A stretch of DNA of 7,344 nucleotides, from the NCBI GenBank assembly GCA_026710565.1, contig JAPOQV010000375.1, positions 1 to 7,344 of the forward strand, read 5' to 3'. Numbering within the stretch: position 1 is the stretch's first letter; each line of letters opens with the position of its first letter. Shown piece after piece: positions 1 through 6,194 of the stretch. This stretch comes from Spirochaetaceae bacterium. GTDB taxonomy: Bacteria; Spirochaetota; Spirochaetia; SZUA-6; Bin103. The position numbers and the translations under genes were made by a program. Below the pieces are notes generated by a model. The model was not told the DNA's origin. It searched no databases and saw only the letters and a program-made list of their open reading frames with translations.

Positions 1-140
1 GGACATCCCGCCGATCGAGACGCTGCTGGTGGAGCGGTCCGCGGAGTACCCGCCGCACCGCGCGCGCGGCGCGGGCGAGCCGCCGATCATCGCCCCCCCC
101 CGGGCGAGCGCCCACGCCCGCCCGCCCCGAGGGCGCCGCC
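1..140 (+). repeat. Left arm of a degraded inverted repeat (probable fold-back artefact)
   Basis: Read 5'->3', this stretch matches the reverse complement of 321-460, the 3' part of the molybdenum hydroxylase gene. There are 5 mismatches in the first 100 bases, 6 in the next 20 and 7 in the 20 after that. The match can be followed weakly to about position 195 if a 6-base gap is allowed near 140. Of the 18 substitutions in the first 140 bases, 17 change to C or G and 13 of those to C. Translated, it gives a corrupted copy of the enzyme's C-terminus (EYPPHRARGAGEPPII against EYPPHGARGVGEPPII). Identity falling steadily toward the centre, with a one-sided base bias, fits poor-quality sequence from a chimeric fold-back read better than an evolved duplication. 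The repeat itself is directly visible; the cause is inferred. Confidence 0.8.
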
Positions 141-252
141 CCGCCGCGCCACCGCCCCGCCCCGGCGTGCCCCGCCCGGCACGGCGGGCCCGCCGGCGCC
201 CAGGCGGCCCCCCCCCAGCACGAGCCGCGACTGCGGCCCCATGAGCGCCCGG
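141..252. other. GC-only filler between repeat arms, no gene seen
   Basis: This stretch is almost entirely C and G, with long C runs (for example around 207-216). It contains no convincing coding region, RNA gene or promoter. It is probably the continuation of the fold-back copy, too degraded to align with confidence. Any open reading frame here is a by-product of the absence of A and T. Confidence 0.6.
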
Positions 253-2544
253 TCAGTCAGAGGCGCCCGGCCGCGAGGCGCCGAGCACCCGGCTGGGGGT
301 CAGCGGCGCGCTGGTCACGCGCCGGCCGCTTCCGTGCCGGACCGCGTTGGCGATCGCCCCGGCGGTGGCGATGATCGGCGGCTCGCCCACGCCGCGCGCG
401 CCGTGCGGCGGGTACTCCGCGGCCCGCTCCACCAGCAGCGTCTCGATCGGCGGGATGTCCTTCGCGGACGGCACCGCGTAGTCCATCAGCGTGCCGGTGA
501 GGAGCTGACCGTCCTCGTCGTAGACCAGCCGCTCGCAGAGCGCCCAGCCGGCCCCCTGCGCGGCGCCGCCCATCATCTGGCCGGCGACCGTCAGCGGGTT
601 GACCGCCCGGCCCACGTCCTGCGCCATGACGATGCCGTGCACGGTGATGCGGCCGGTCTCCTCATCCACGCTCACCTCCGCCATCTGGCCGCAGAACGCC
701 GGGGTACGCCCGCCCGGGGCGCTGCGCCCGTGGCCGGCGACGGGTCCGTGCACGGCGCGCATGCCGGCCAGCTCGCCGATCGCGACCGCGGACTCCGGCA
801 CGCCCTTGACGCGCACCGCGCCGCCGGCGATCTCCAGGTCGGCCGCGTCCGCCTCCAGGTGCGTGGCGGCGACGCGGAAGAGCTGCTCCCTGGCGTCGCG
901 GGCCGCCGCCACCACCGCGGGGCCCACGGACCGGAGCGTCTTGCTGCCGCCGGCGTTGGACAGGTGGTAGGGGCCGTCGACCTGACCCTGCCAGCGCACG
1001 CGCACCACGTCCGGGCTGACGCCGATCTCCTCGGCCACCAGGAGCACGACGCTGGTGCTGACGCCGGTCAGGTCCACGGCGTTCAGGTGCACGGTGATGC
1101 CGCCGTCCTCCTCTACCGTGCAGCCGGCGTTGCTGGCATCCACGCCCCCGAACCACGCGCCGAGCGCCACGCCGACGCCGCGCCCGCGGGCCGCCAGGCT
1201 CTCGCGCTTCTGCCAGAGCGGATGCTGTTGCAGCTTCTCGAGCACCTCCCGCATGCCGATGTCCGGCCATTCGCTGCCGTCGGCCAGCGCATCCCCCGCC
1301 TGCGACACGTTGCGCAGGCGCAGTTCCAGCGGGTCCAGGTCCAGGGCGATCGCCAGCTCGTCCATGGCGCTCTCCATCGCGAACGCCTGCTGGGTCATCC
1401 CCGGCGCGCGGTAGGCGCCGATCGACGCCTTGTGCGTCATCACCGTACAGCCGCGCACGTCGATGTTGGGCGCCCGGTAGATGCTGCCGCACATCATCAC
1501 GCCGATGCCGGTCGGCGAGTTCGGAAAGCAGCCGCCGTCGTAGGTCAGGTCCGCCGTGATCGCGGTCAGCGAGCCGTCTTCGTCCGCGCCGAGCCGGATG
1601 CGGAGGCGCCCGCCGGCCGCGGGCTGGGCGGACAGCAGTTCCTCGCGCCGGGTCATCACGAGCTGCACCGGCGCGTCCACCGCGCGCGCAGCCGCCGTCA
1701 CCAGCGGCTCGTAGAGGATGACCTTGCCGCCGAAGCCGCCGCCGACGTGCATGACCTTGGCGTCCACGTCCGCCGCGGGCACCCCCAGCAGCGCGGCCGA
1801 CTCCTTCTGCACGTAGGTGGGCGCCTGCGATGCGCTCCACACCGTGGCGCCGCGCTCCTCACCCGGGGCGGCGATGGTGACGTGCGGCTCCAGGTAGCTC
1901 TGGTGTATGCGGTCGATCTCGAAGGTGAGGTCGACCGTCCGGTACGCGCTGCGCAGTGCGGCGTCGGCGTCGCCGCGCTGGAAGCCGACCGGGTTGGCCA
2001 CGTTCGACGGCGCGGTCGACCCCTCGGCAGCGCCGCCGACGTCGGCACCGTGGTCGGCCGCCTCCTCGTCCTCGCCCGGCATGCCCTCCGGCCAGACCAG
2101 CGGCGCGCCGGGCCGGGCGGCGGCATCGATGGTGGTGGCCGCAGGCAGCGGCTCGTAGTCGACGACCACCGCATCGACGCCGTCCTCGGCCGCCGCCTCG
2201 GTCTCGGCGACCACCAGCGCCACCGGGTGGCCGGCGAACAGCGCGCGGTCGCGCGCCAGCAGCAGCCGGACGCGCGTCGTGGGCGTGATCTCCGGCAGGT
2301 CTCCGGCGGTCAGCACGCGCACCACGCCGGGCACGGCGCAGGCGTCCTCCGTGTCGATGGAACGCACGCGGGCGTGCGCGTAGGGGCTGGTCACCAGGCG
2401 CATGGCGAGGGTGCGATGGTCGATGTAGTCCGCGGTGAAGCGGAGGCGGCCGCGCACGCGCGCCTCCCCGTCGATGAGCGGCGTCGGCACGCCGACGCTG
2501 CCGGGCGCGCTCCGTTCGGCCGTATCCCCGTTTGCCGGTTGCAT
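253..2544 (-). CDS. Xanthine dehydrogenase/aldehyde oxidase family, molybdopterin-binding large subunit
   Basis: The 763-residue protein has the usual length and layout of the large, molybdenum-binding subunit of a three-subunit molybdenum hydroxylase, an enzyme that hydroxylates a heterocycle or aldehyde using water. The N-terminal hammerhead domain covers about 15-135. The molybdopterin-binding domains then show SQAPTYVQ (239-246), GGGFGGK (268-274), AYRAPG (377-382), GQMMGGAAQGAG (655-666) and GVGEPP (718-723), whose Glu721 matches the family's catalytic glutamate. There is no 2Fe-2S or FAD domain, so separate small and medium subunits are expected; they could lie beyond the left edge. By eye, the arginine that binds purines in true xanthine dehydrogenases is not evident in RREELLSAQP (299-308), so the substrate is uncertain. 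An acidic Gly/Ala-rich stretch at 155-180 looks like a linker insertion. I chose the ATG at 2544 because the family fold begins shortly after it and the upstream frame runs into the divergent gap promoter region; a GTG two codons earlier is possible. Confidence 0.9.
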   Translation of the reverse strand: MQPANGDTAERSAPGSVGVPTPLIDGEARVRGRLRFTADYIDHRTLAMRLVTSPYAHARVRSIDTEDACAVPGVVRVLTAGDLPEITPTTRVRLLLARDRALFAGHPVALVVAETEAAAEDGVDAVVVDYEPLPAATTIDAAARPGAPLVWPEGMPGEDEEAADHGADVGGAAEGSTAPSNVANPVGFQRGDADAALRSAYRTVDLTFEIDRIHQSYLEPHVTIAAPGEERGATVWSASQAPTYVQKESAALLGVPAADVDAKVMHVGGGFGGKVILYEPLVTAAARAVDAPVQLVMTRREELLSAQPAAGGRLRIRLGADEDGSLTAITADLTYDGGCFPNSPTGIGVMMCGSIYRAPNIDVRGCTVMTHKASIGAYRAPGMTQQAFAMESAMDELAIALDLDPLELRLRNVSQAGDALADGSEWPDIGMREVLEKLQQHPLWQKRESLAARGRGVGVALGAWFGGVDASNAGCTVEEDGGITVHLNAVDLTGVSTSVVLLVAEEIGVSPDVVRVRWQGQVDGPYHLSNAGGSKTLRSVGPAVVAAARDAREQLFRVAATHLEADAADLEIAGGAVRVKGVPESAVAIGELAGMRAVHGPVAGHGRSAPGGRTPAFCGQMAEVSVDEETGRITVHGIVMAQDVGRAVNPLTVAGQMMGGAAQGAGWALCERLVYDEDGQLLTGTLMDYAVPSAKDIPPIETLLVERAAEYPPHGARGVGEPPIIATAGAIANAVRHGSGRRVTSAPLTPSRVLGASRPGASD
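321..460 (-). repeat. Right arm of the inverted repeat (intact copy inside the hydroxylase gene)
   Basis: This is the undamaged partner of the repeat at 1-140. It codes for part of the C-terminal region of the molybdenum hydroxylase, including the GVGEPP catalytic-glutamate motif. Because it lies in frame within a well-conserved gene, it is the original, and the left arm is the derived or faulty copy. Confidence 0.75.
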
Positions 2545-2557
2545 GGTCACGGCGCCG

Positions 2558-2563
2558 ATTCTA
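2558..2563 (-). promoter_or_regulatory. Possible -10 box for the molybdenum hydroxylase gene
   Basis: The minus strand reads TAGAAT here, five of six bases of the bacterial -10 consensus, in one of the few A/T-containing spots of this region. It lies 13 bases upstream of the ATG at 2544, which would give a very short leader, consistent with the absence of a Shine-Dalgarno sequence before that gene. No good -35 box is seen at normal spacing, so this is only a candidate. Confidence 0.25.
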
Positions 2564-2573
2564 ACGCGCCCTC

Positions 2574-2582
2574 GGAGGAAAG
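2574..2582 (+). promoter_or_regulatory. Strong Shine-Dalgarno sequence upstream of gap
   Basis: GGAGGAAAG is a near-perfect ribosome binding site. It sits 8 bases before an in-frame GTG at 2588, but about 38 bases before the ATG at 2618 that fits the GAPDH family start. It therefore argues for a start ten codons upstream of the conventional one. Confidence 0.5.
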
Positions 2583-2617
2583 ACACAGTGCCGCCCGGCC
2601 GGGTATGGTCCGGCGCG

Positions 2618-3646
2618 ATGGCAAAGCTGAGAGTCGGATTCAACGGCATGGGGCGCATCGGCAAGAACGTGATGCGCGTGATCCTGGGGCGGTTGCCCGA
2701 CCGGTTCGAGATCGTCGCCGGCAACGACCTCGTGCCGGTGGACGACATCGCCGCCAGCCTGCCGCGCGACTCCGTCTACGGGCGCTTTTCGGCGCCGGTC
2801 GAGCGCGGGTCCGGAAACAGCATCCGCATCGGCGGCCACGACGTGGCGATCTACGGCGAGAAGGACGCCGCGGCCGTCCCCTGGGGGGATCACGGCGTGG
2901 ACGTGGTGTTCGAGTGCACGGGCTTCTACCTCACCCAGGAGCGCAGCGCCGCCCACCTGCGCGCCGGCGCGCGCCGCGTGGTGGTCTCCGCCCCGTGCGA
3001 CGACGACACCCCGACCGTGGTCGTCGGCGTCAACCACGAATCGCTCACCGGGGAAGAGACGATCGTCTCCAACGCGAGCTGCACCACCAACTGCCTGGCG
3101 CCGCTGGCGGCGGTGGTCGACCGCTCCTTCCCGATCGTCGCCGGCCTGATGAGCACCACGCACGCGGCCACCGCCACCCAGAAGGTCGTCGACGCGTTCG
3201 GCGGCAGCAAGAACCGGGCGACCCTGAACAACATCATCCCGGCCTCCACCGGCGCGGCCAAGGCGGTCGGCAAGGTGCTGCCGCACCTGGACGGCAAGCT
3301 CAACGGCACCGCCCTGCGCGTGCCCACCGACACCGGCAGCGTCGTGGAGGCGGTGTTCCTGATCGAGGGGCAGCACGACGCCGGCGCGGTGATGGAGGCC
3401 ATGCAGGCCAACATCGCGGCGATGAACGCCTCTACCATCCTGGGCCTGGTCGCCTACCTGGGCGACTGGTACGAGTGCTCCCGCGACTGCGTGGGCGAGC
3501 CCTGGTCGTCGATGATCCGCGACGACCTGCTGGCCGTTCCTGCCGGCGGCAACACCCTGATCAAGGCGACCAGCTTCTACGACAACGAGGTCGGCTTCTC
3601 CCACCGGATGGCCGAGCTGGCCCTGCTGCTGGCCGGAGGCGGCTGA
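2618..3646 (+). CDS. gap: Type I glyceraldehyde-3-phosphate dehydrogenase, divergent
   Basis: The 342-residue protein converts glyceraldehyde 3-phosphate, phosphate and NAD to 1,3-bisphosphoglycerate in the cytoplasm. The N-terminal Rossmann motif is NGMGRIG (9-15). Asp37 in GNDL suggests NAD rather than NADP. The catalytic motif SNASCTTNC (151-159) contains Cys155, and the partner His182 lies in MSTTHAATATQK. The substrate-binding stretch NNIIPASTGAAKAVGKVLP (204-222) is well kept. Several signatures are unusual: NGMGRIG instead of NGFGRIG, FYDNEVGFS (320-328) instead of WYDNEWGYS, and an AFGGSKNR segment where many GapA proteins have a longer Arg/Gly-rich loop. The ATG at 2618 places the first beta strand as in relatives. 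However, a strong ribosome binding site favours an in-frame GTG at 2588, which would add ten residues. No other glycolytic gene is adjacent. A related phosphorylating dehydrogenase with another substrate, such as erythrose 4-phosphate, is less likely but not excluded. Confidence 0.92.
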   Translation: MAKLRVGFNGMGRIGKNVMRVILGRLPDRFEIVAGNDLVPVDDIAASLPRDSVYGRFSAPVERGSGNSIRIGGHDVAIYGEKDAAAVPWGDHGVDVVFECTGFYLTQERSAAHLRAGARRVVVSAPCDDDTPTVVVGVNHESLTGEETIVSNASCTTNCLAPLAAVVDRSFPIVAGLMSTTHAATATQKVVDAFGGSKNRATLNNIIPASTGAAKAVGKVLPHLDGKLNGTALRVPTDTGSVVEAVFLIEGQHDAGAVMEAMQANIAAMNASTILGLVAYLGDWYECSRDCVGEPWSSMIRDDLLAVPAGGNTLIKATSFYDNEVGFSHRMAELALLLAGGG

Positions 3647-3647
3647 G

Positions 3648-4496
3648 CTAACTGACCGCGCGGCGGTAGAGGCGCACGGCCAGCGGCGCGGTGACCACGA
3701 CGATGGCGAGAGCCCAGATCACCGCCGCGGTGAACTCACCGGCCACCGTCTGCGTGGGTGCCAACGCCCCCTCGCCGAGCATCAGGCCGCGCACGGCGTT
3801 GGCGGTGCGGGTGACCGGCTGATGGTCTGCGAAGGCGCGCAGCCAGTCCGGCAGCGTCTCGGTCGGCACGAACACGGAGCTGGCGAACACCAGCGGAAAC
3901 ATCGGAATCATGGCCGCCGGCTGCGCCGCCTCGGAGTTCTTGACGCTCAGGCCGATGCACGCCATCACCCATGACAGGACGTAGCCGAAGAGCATCGCCA
4001 CCAGCAGCCCGCCGGCCAGCGACACCAGCCCGGTCTGCGGCCGGAAGCCGAGCACGTAGCCCAGTGCGAGCACCAGGGCGATCACGAAGACGTTGCGCAC
4101 CAGGTCGGCCACCGTGCGGCCGGCAAGCACCGCCGAGCGCGCCATCGGCAGCGACCGGAACCGGTCGATCACGCCGGCGTTGAGGTCTTCGATCAGCCCC
4201 ATCGCGGTCTGCGTGGAACCGAACGCGGCCATCTGCAGCAGCACGCCGGGCAGCAGCCAGTTGAGGTAGCTGCCGCCGGCCGCGGCCGGGATCGAGCGCC
4301 CCACCGCGCCGCCGAACACGTAGTTGAACAGGACCAGGAACATCACCGGCTGCACCGTGGCGAACACCAGGAGCTGCGGCATGCGGACGATGCGCAGCAG
4401 GTTGCGCCGCATGATGACCACGGTGTCCTTGGCCGCGTGGGCCGGCGAGACGCGAACGCGTCCGTGCGGCAGAGCCGTGCTCATCGTAGCGCTCAC
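3648..4496 (-). CDS. DrrB-like ABC-2 type transporter permease
   Basis: This 282-residue integral membrane protein is the channel half of an ABC exporter of the daunorubicin-resistance DrrB/ABC-2 family, paired with the ATPase encoded just upstream. About six membrane segments are visible, near 42-62, 78-98, 133-152, 158-182, 195-213 and 256-274. The family region between the second and third, with GLIEDLNAGVIDRFRSLPMARSAVLAGR (100-127), is clear; it is the coupling and cytoplasmic loop. I chose the GTG at 4496 over the ATG at 4484: GTGA overlaps the ATPase stop, and AGGAGG lies five bases before the GTG (4502-4507), whereas it is 17 bases from the ATG. The stop TAG is one base from the stop of the convergent gap gene, so no separate terminator fits between them. 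The cargo cannot be read from the sequence; drugs, lipids or glycolipids are typical for the family. Confidence 0.93.
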   Translation of the reverse strand: MSATMSTALPHGRVRVSPAHAAKDTVVIMRRNLLRIVRMPQLLVFATVQPVMFLVLFNYVFGGAVGRSIPAAAGGSYLNWLLPGVLLQMAAFGSTQTAMGLIEDLNAGVIDRFRSLPMARSAVLAGRTVADLVRNVFVIALVLALGYVLGFRPQTGLVSLAGGLLVAMLFGYVLSWVMACIGLSVKNSEAAQPAAMIPMFPLVFASSVFVPTETLPDWLRAFADHQPVTRTANAVRGLMLGEGALAPTQTVAGEFTAAVIWALAIVVVTAPLAVRLYRRAVS

Positions 4497-5485
4497 GCGC
4501 GCCTCCTGCGGCGGCCCGGAAAGCCGCGGCGCCGGCCGGCCGGCCCCTCGCCGGCAGCGCCGGCGCCGTTGGACGTGGCGCCGTGGCCCGTGAGCGCGAT
4601 GAACACGTCGTCCAGCGTCGGACGGCGCAGGCCGATGTCGGTCGGATCGATGCCCGCCGCGTCCAGCGTGCGGATCGCGGCCGCGAGTGACCGCGAGCCT
4701 GCCGGCGCGGGCAGGGTGACGGTCCCGTTGGCGCCGCCGTCCACGCCCAGGGCCGCGCGCGTGGCCTCCCGGTCCGCTTCGGGCACCTCGACGTGGATCA
4801 CCGCGCCGCCGAGCCGGTCCTTCAGCTCGTTGCCCGTCCCCTCGCTGATGAGCCGTCCCTCGTGGATGACGCCGATGCGGCCGGCGAGCTGGTCGGCCTC
4901 GTCGAGATACTGCGTGGTCAGAAGCACCGTGGTCCCGGAACCGACCAGGTCGCGGATCAGCTCCCACACCTCCAGGCGGCTGCGCGGGTCGATGCCGGTG
5001 GTCGGCTCGTCCAGGAACAGCACGTCGGGCCGTCCCACCAGCGACGCGGCCAGGTCGAGGCGCCGCTTCATGCCCCCGGAATAGGTGCGCACCAGCCGGT
5101 CGGCGTCCGCGGCAATCGAGATCCGCTCCAGCACCTCCGCGGCGCGCTCGCGCGCGACCCGCGCGCTCAGGTTGTACAGCCGGCCCACCATCTCGACCGC
5201 CTCGCGGCCGGTCAGGTACTCGTCCACGGCAGCGAACTGGCCGGCCAGGCCGATGCGGTTGCGCACCCCGGTCGGATCGCGCACCACGTCGATGCCGGCC
5301 ACGGTGGCCGAGCCGCCGTCGGGCTTGAGCAGCGTGGCCAGCACCCGGATCAGCGTGGTCTTGCCGGCGCCGTTCGGACCCAGCAGGGCGTAGATGATGC
5401 CGGCCTCGATCTCCAGGCTGACGCCGGCCAGCGCCTCGATGGAGCCGAACCGCTTCTCGACCCGGTCGGCGCGAACGATGATCAC
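4493..5485 (-). CDS. DrrA-like ABC transporter ATP-binding protein
   Basis: This 330-residue ATPase powers the permease encoded next to it. The nucleotide-binding domain has Walker [10 protein letters not shown] (36-44), Q-loop Gln83, signature YSGGM (135-139), Walker B VLFLDEP (155-161) with Glu160, and a D-loop TTGID (162-166). At the switch (H-loop) position it has Gln192 ([11 protein letters not shown]) instead of the usual His, as is typical of the DrrA family. A C-terminal DUF4162-like domain follows and ends in [15 protein letters not shown] (286-300), also a DrrA hallmark. After that comes an unusual tail of about 30 residues, low in complexity and ending in an arginine run. The start is the GTG at 5485: its GTGA overlaps the vapC stop, GAGGG lies six bases upstream (5492-5496), and the family sequence ([11 protein letters not shown]) starts at once. 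Translation is probably coupled to vapC upstream and to the permease downstream. Confidence 0.95.
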   Translation of the reverse strand: MIIVRADRVEKRFGSIEALAGVSLEIEAGIIYALLGPNGAGKTTLIRVLATLLKPDGGSATVAGIDVVRDPTGVRNRIGLAGQFAAVDEYLTGREAVEMVGRLYNLSARVARERAAEVLERISIAADADRLVRTYSGGMKRRLDLAASLVGRPDVLFLDEPTTGIDPRSRLEVWELIRDLVGSGTTVLLTTQYLDEADQLAGRIGVIHEGRLISEGTGNELKDRLGGAVIHVEVPEADREATRAALGVDGGANGTVTLPAPAGSRSLAAAIRTLDAAGIDPTDIGLRRPTLDDVFIALTGHGATSNGAGAAGEGPAGRRRGFPGRRRRRA

Positions 5486-5880
5486 GCCGTTCCCTCGCGG
5501 TAGGACTCGAGCTCGAGGCCGGGAACCCGCTGGAAGTGCGCGACGTTGCCGGTTACCAGCGGAATCCCCGCGTCCAGGGCCGTCGCGGCGATGAGCACGT
5601 CGAAGTCGCCCATCATCTGGCCCCTGGCACGAAGTCTGCGCCGCAACCAGCTCCCGCGACACGCGACCCGGTCGGTCAGCGGGAACTGCGCATAGGCTCC
5701 CAGCAGCGCAACGGTGTCGCGCGGATGCTCGTAGCCCTCCAGAAACTCCAACAGCGAGACCGTCGAGATCGCGAATGACGTCGCGTCGTGCTCACGCAGG
5801 TACGTCGTCGCGGGTCCGGCCTCGCCGGCCACCCACTCGCGCAACCGATCGATGAGGAAGTCGGTATCGACGAGCTTCAC
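5482..5880 (-). CDS. vapC: VapC-type PIN-domain toxin (ribonuclease)
   Basis: This 132-residue PIN-domain protein is probably the toxin of a type II toxin-antitoxin pair; VapC toxins are Mg-dependent RNases that usually cut tRNA or rRNA. The acidic residues expected of the active site are present: Asp5 (with Asp7) in [10 protein letters not shown], Glu45 in VSLLEFLEGY, and Asp92/Asp94 in MGDFDVLIAATAL. The final motif, GIPLVTGNVAHFQRVPGL (105-121), is typical and carries Asn112 at the last metal-site position. The protein looks intact and active. The start is a GTG whose GTGA overlaps the vapB stop, so antitoxin and toxin are translated in tandem. Its own stop overlaps the GTG start of the ABC ATPase in the same way. 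Upstream, only a weak G-rich ribosome binding site is seen, which also suggests coupling. Confidence 0.93.
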   Translation of the reverse strand: MKLVDTDFLIDRLREWVAGEAGPATTYLREHDATSFAISTVSLLEFLEGYEHPRDTVALLGAYAQFPLTDRVACRGSWLRRRLRARGQMMGDFDVLIAATALDAGIPLVTGNVAHFQRVPGLELESYREGTA

Positions 5881-6131
5881 GCGCGGTTCCCCCGCCGCGA
5901 CGGCGTCGTCGCCCTGGCCACCGCGACGCCGGATGACCAGTACTCGACGGCCTCCAGGTCGACCGGGCGCACGCTCAGGGCGTCCATCGATGCCAGGATC
6001 GTCTTTCCGGTCGCGTCGCTGGGCCCGAAGCGAGCCCGCCGGACGGTGGCCGAAAAGGACTCACCCGGGCGTTTGGCCCCATGCAGCTTCTCGTAGGCGT
6101 CGAGCTCGAGGGAGATGGTCTTGGTCGCCAT
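5877..6131 (-). CDS. vapB: VapB-family antitoxin (DUF217 type)
   Basis: This 84-residue protein begins [16 protein letters not shown], followed by [13 protein letters not shown] (20-32). That is the pattern of the VapB_antitoxin (DUF217) family, whose N-terminal half forms a short DNA-binding ribbon-helix-helix-like fold and whose C-terminal half wraps the toxin. Its role is to neutralise the VapC encoded immediately downstream and probably to repress its own promoter. The ATG at 6131 has no Shine-Dalgarno sequence; instead a short A/T-rich patch with a direct repeat lies immediately upstream, compatible with a very short leader. It begins the four-gene chain vapB-vapC-ATPase-permease. The tail after about residue 65 ([10 protein letters not shown]...) is less conserved-looking. 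Confidence 0.9.
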   Translation of the reverse strand: MATKTISLELDAYEKLHGAKRPGESFSATVRRARFGPSDATGKTILASMDALSVRPVDLEAVEYWSSGVAVARATTPSRRGNRA

Positions 6132-6132
6132 G

Positions 6133-6151
6133 CACGAAACAATACACGAAA
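6133..6151 (-). promoter_or_regulatory. Direct repeat and -10-like box before vapB: candidate operator/promoter
   Basis: On the plus strand CACGAAA occurs at 6133-6139 and again at 6145-6151, a 12-base period or about one helix turn. It covers an A/T-rich patch that is exceptional in this GC-rich DNA. On the minus strand the spacer region reads TATTGT (6144-6139), a partial -10 match, 7 bases before the vapB start; TTGCCC (6165-6160) could be a weak -35 with a short 15-base spacer. A repeat over the promoter is where VapB-VapC complexes usually bind for autorepression. The repeat is seen; the role is inferred. Confidence 0.45.
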
Positions 6152-6158
6152 ACGGGAC

Positions 6159-6172
6159 CGGGCAACCGCCCG
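6159..6172 (-). terminator. Short GC hairpin between the AICAR transformylase gene and vapB
   Basis: The minus strand reads CGGGC-GGTT-GCCCG, a 5-base-pair stem with a 4-base loop. Six bases later there are four Ts (6152-6149). It could act as a weak terminator for the purine gene, isolating the vapB operon, but the stem is short and the T tract is minimal. Confidence 0.25.
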
Positions 6173-6194
6173 CCCTGGACCCGCCCGCCCTGGA
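6166..6194 (-). repeat. Tandem 15-base repeat right after the AICAR transformylase stop
   Basis: The 14-mer CCGCCCGCCCTGGA occurs at 6166-6179 and at 6181-6194 on the plus strand, separated by a single C, giving a 15-base period. The second copy abuts the stop codon of the purine gene. It is a perfect two-copy tandem duplication; no function is apparent. Confidence 0.8.

Noticed and set aside
29..244. Small plus-strand frame of 71 codons at the left end
   Set aside because: Its first third is the corrupted inverted copy of the hydroxylase C-terminus and the rest is Pro/Arg/Ala filler from C-rich sequence. It is not a separate gene.
2561..3604. Minus-strand open frame of 347 codons opposite gap
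   Set aside because: It is a shadow of the gap gene; the composition is Gly/Val/His/Arg-rich without any recognisable motif, whereas the plus strand encodes a clear GAPDH.
241..3651. Very long plus-strand open frame of 1136 codons
   Set aside because: It runs antisense to the molybdenum hydroxylase and then out of frame through gap. The product is a low-complexity Arg/Ala/His-rich string with no family motif, which is expected where GC-rich codons leave few stops.
3629..3683. Possible bidirectional terminator: CTGGCCG/CGGCCAG arms around an ACCGC-GCG-GCGGT hairpin
   Set aside because: The arms are short and far apart, lie within coding sequence on both sides, and have no T tract on either strand. 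Such complementarity is common by chance at this GC content.
4497..4967. In-frame N-terminal extension of the permease up to an ATG at 4967
   Set aside because: It would overlap the ATPase gene almost halfway and adds an Arg-rich out-of-frame string. The GTG at 4496 with AGGAGG five bases upstream and a GTGA overlap is far better.
5486..5662. In-frame N-terminal extension of the ABC ATPase
   Set aside because: It lies inside vapC in another frame and has no conserved residues. The ATPase family sequence begins right at the GTG at 5485, which has its own ribosome binding site.
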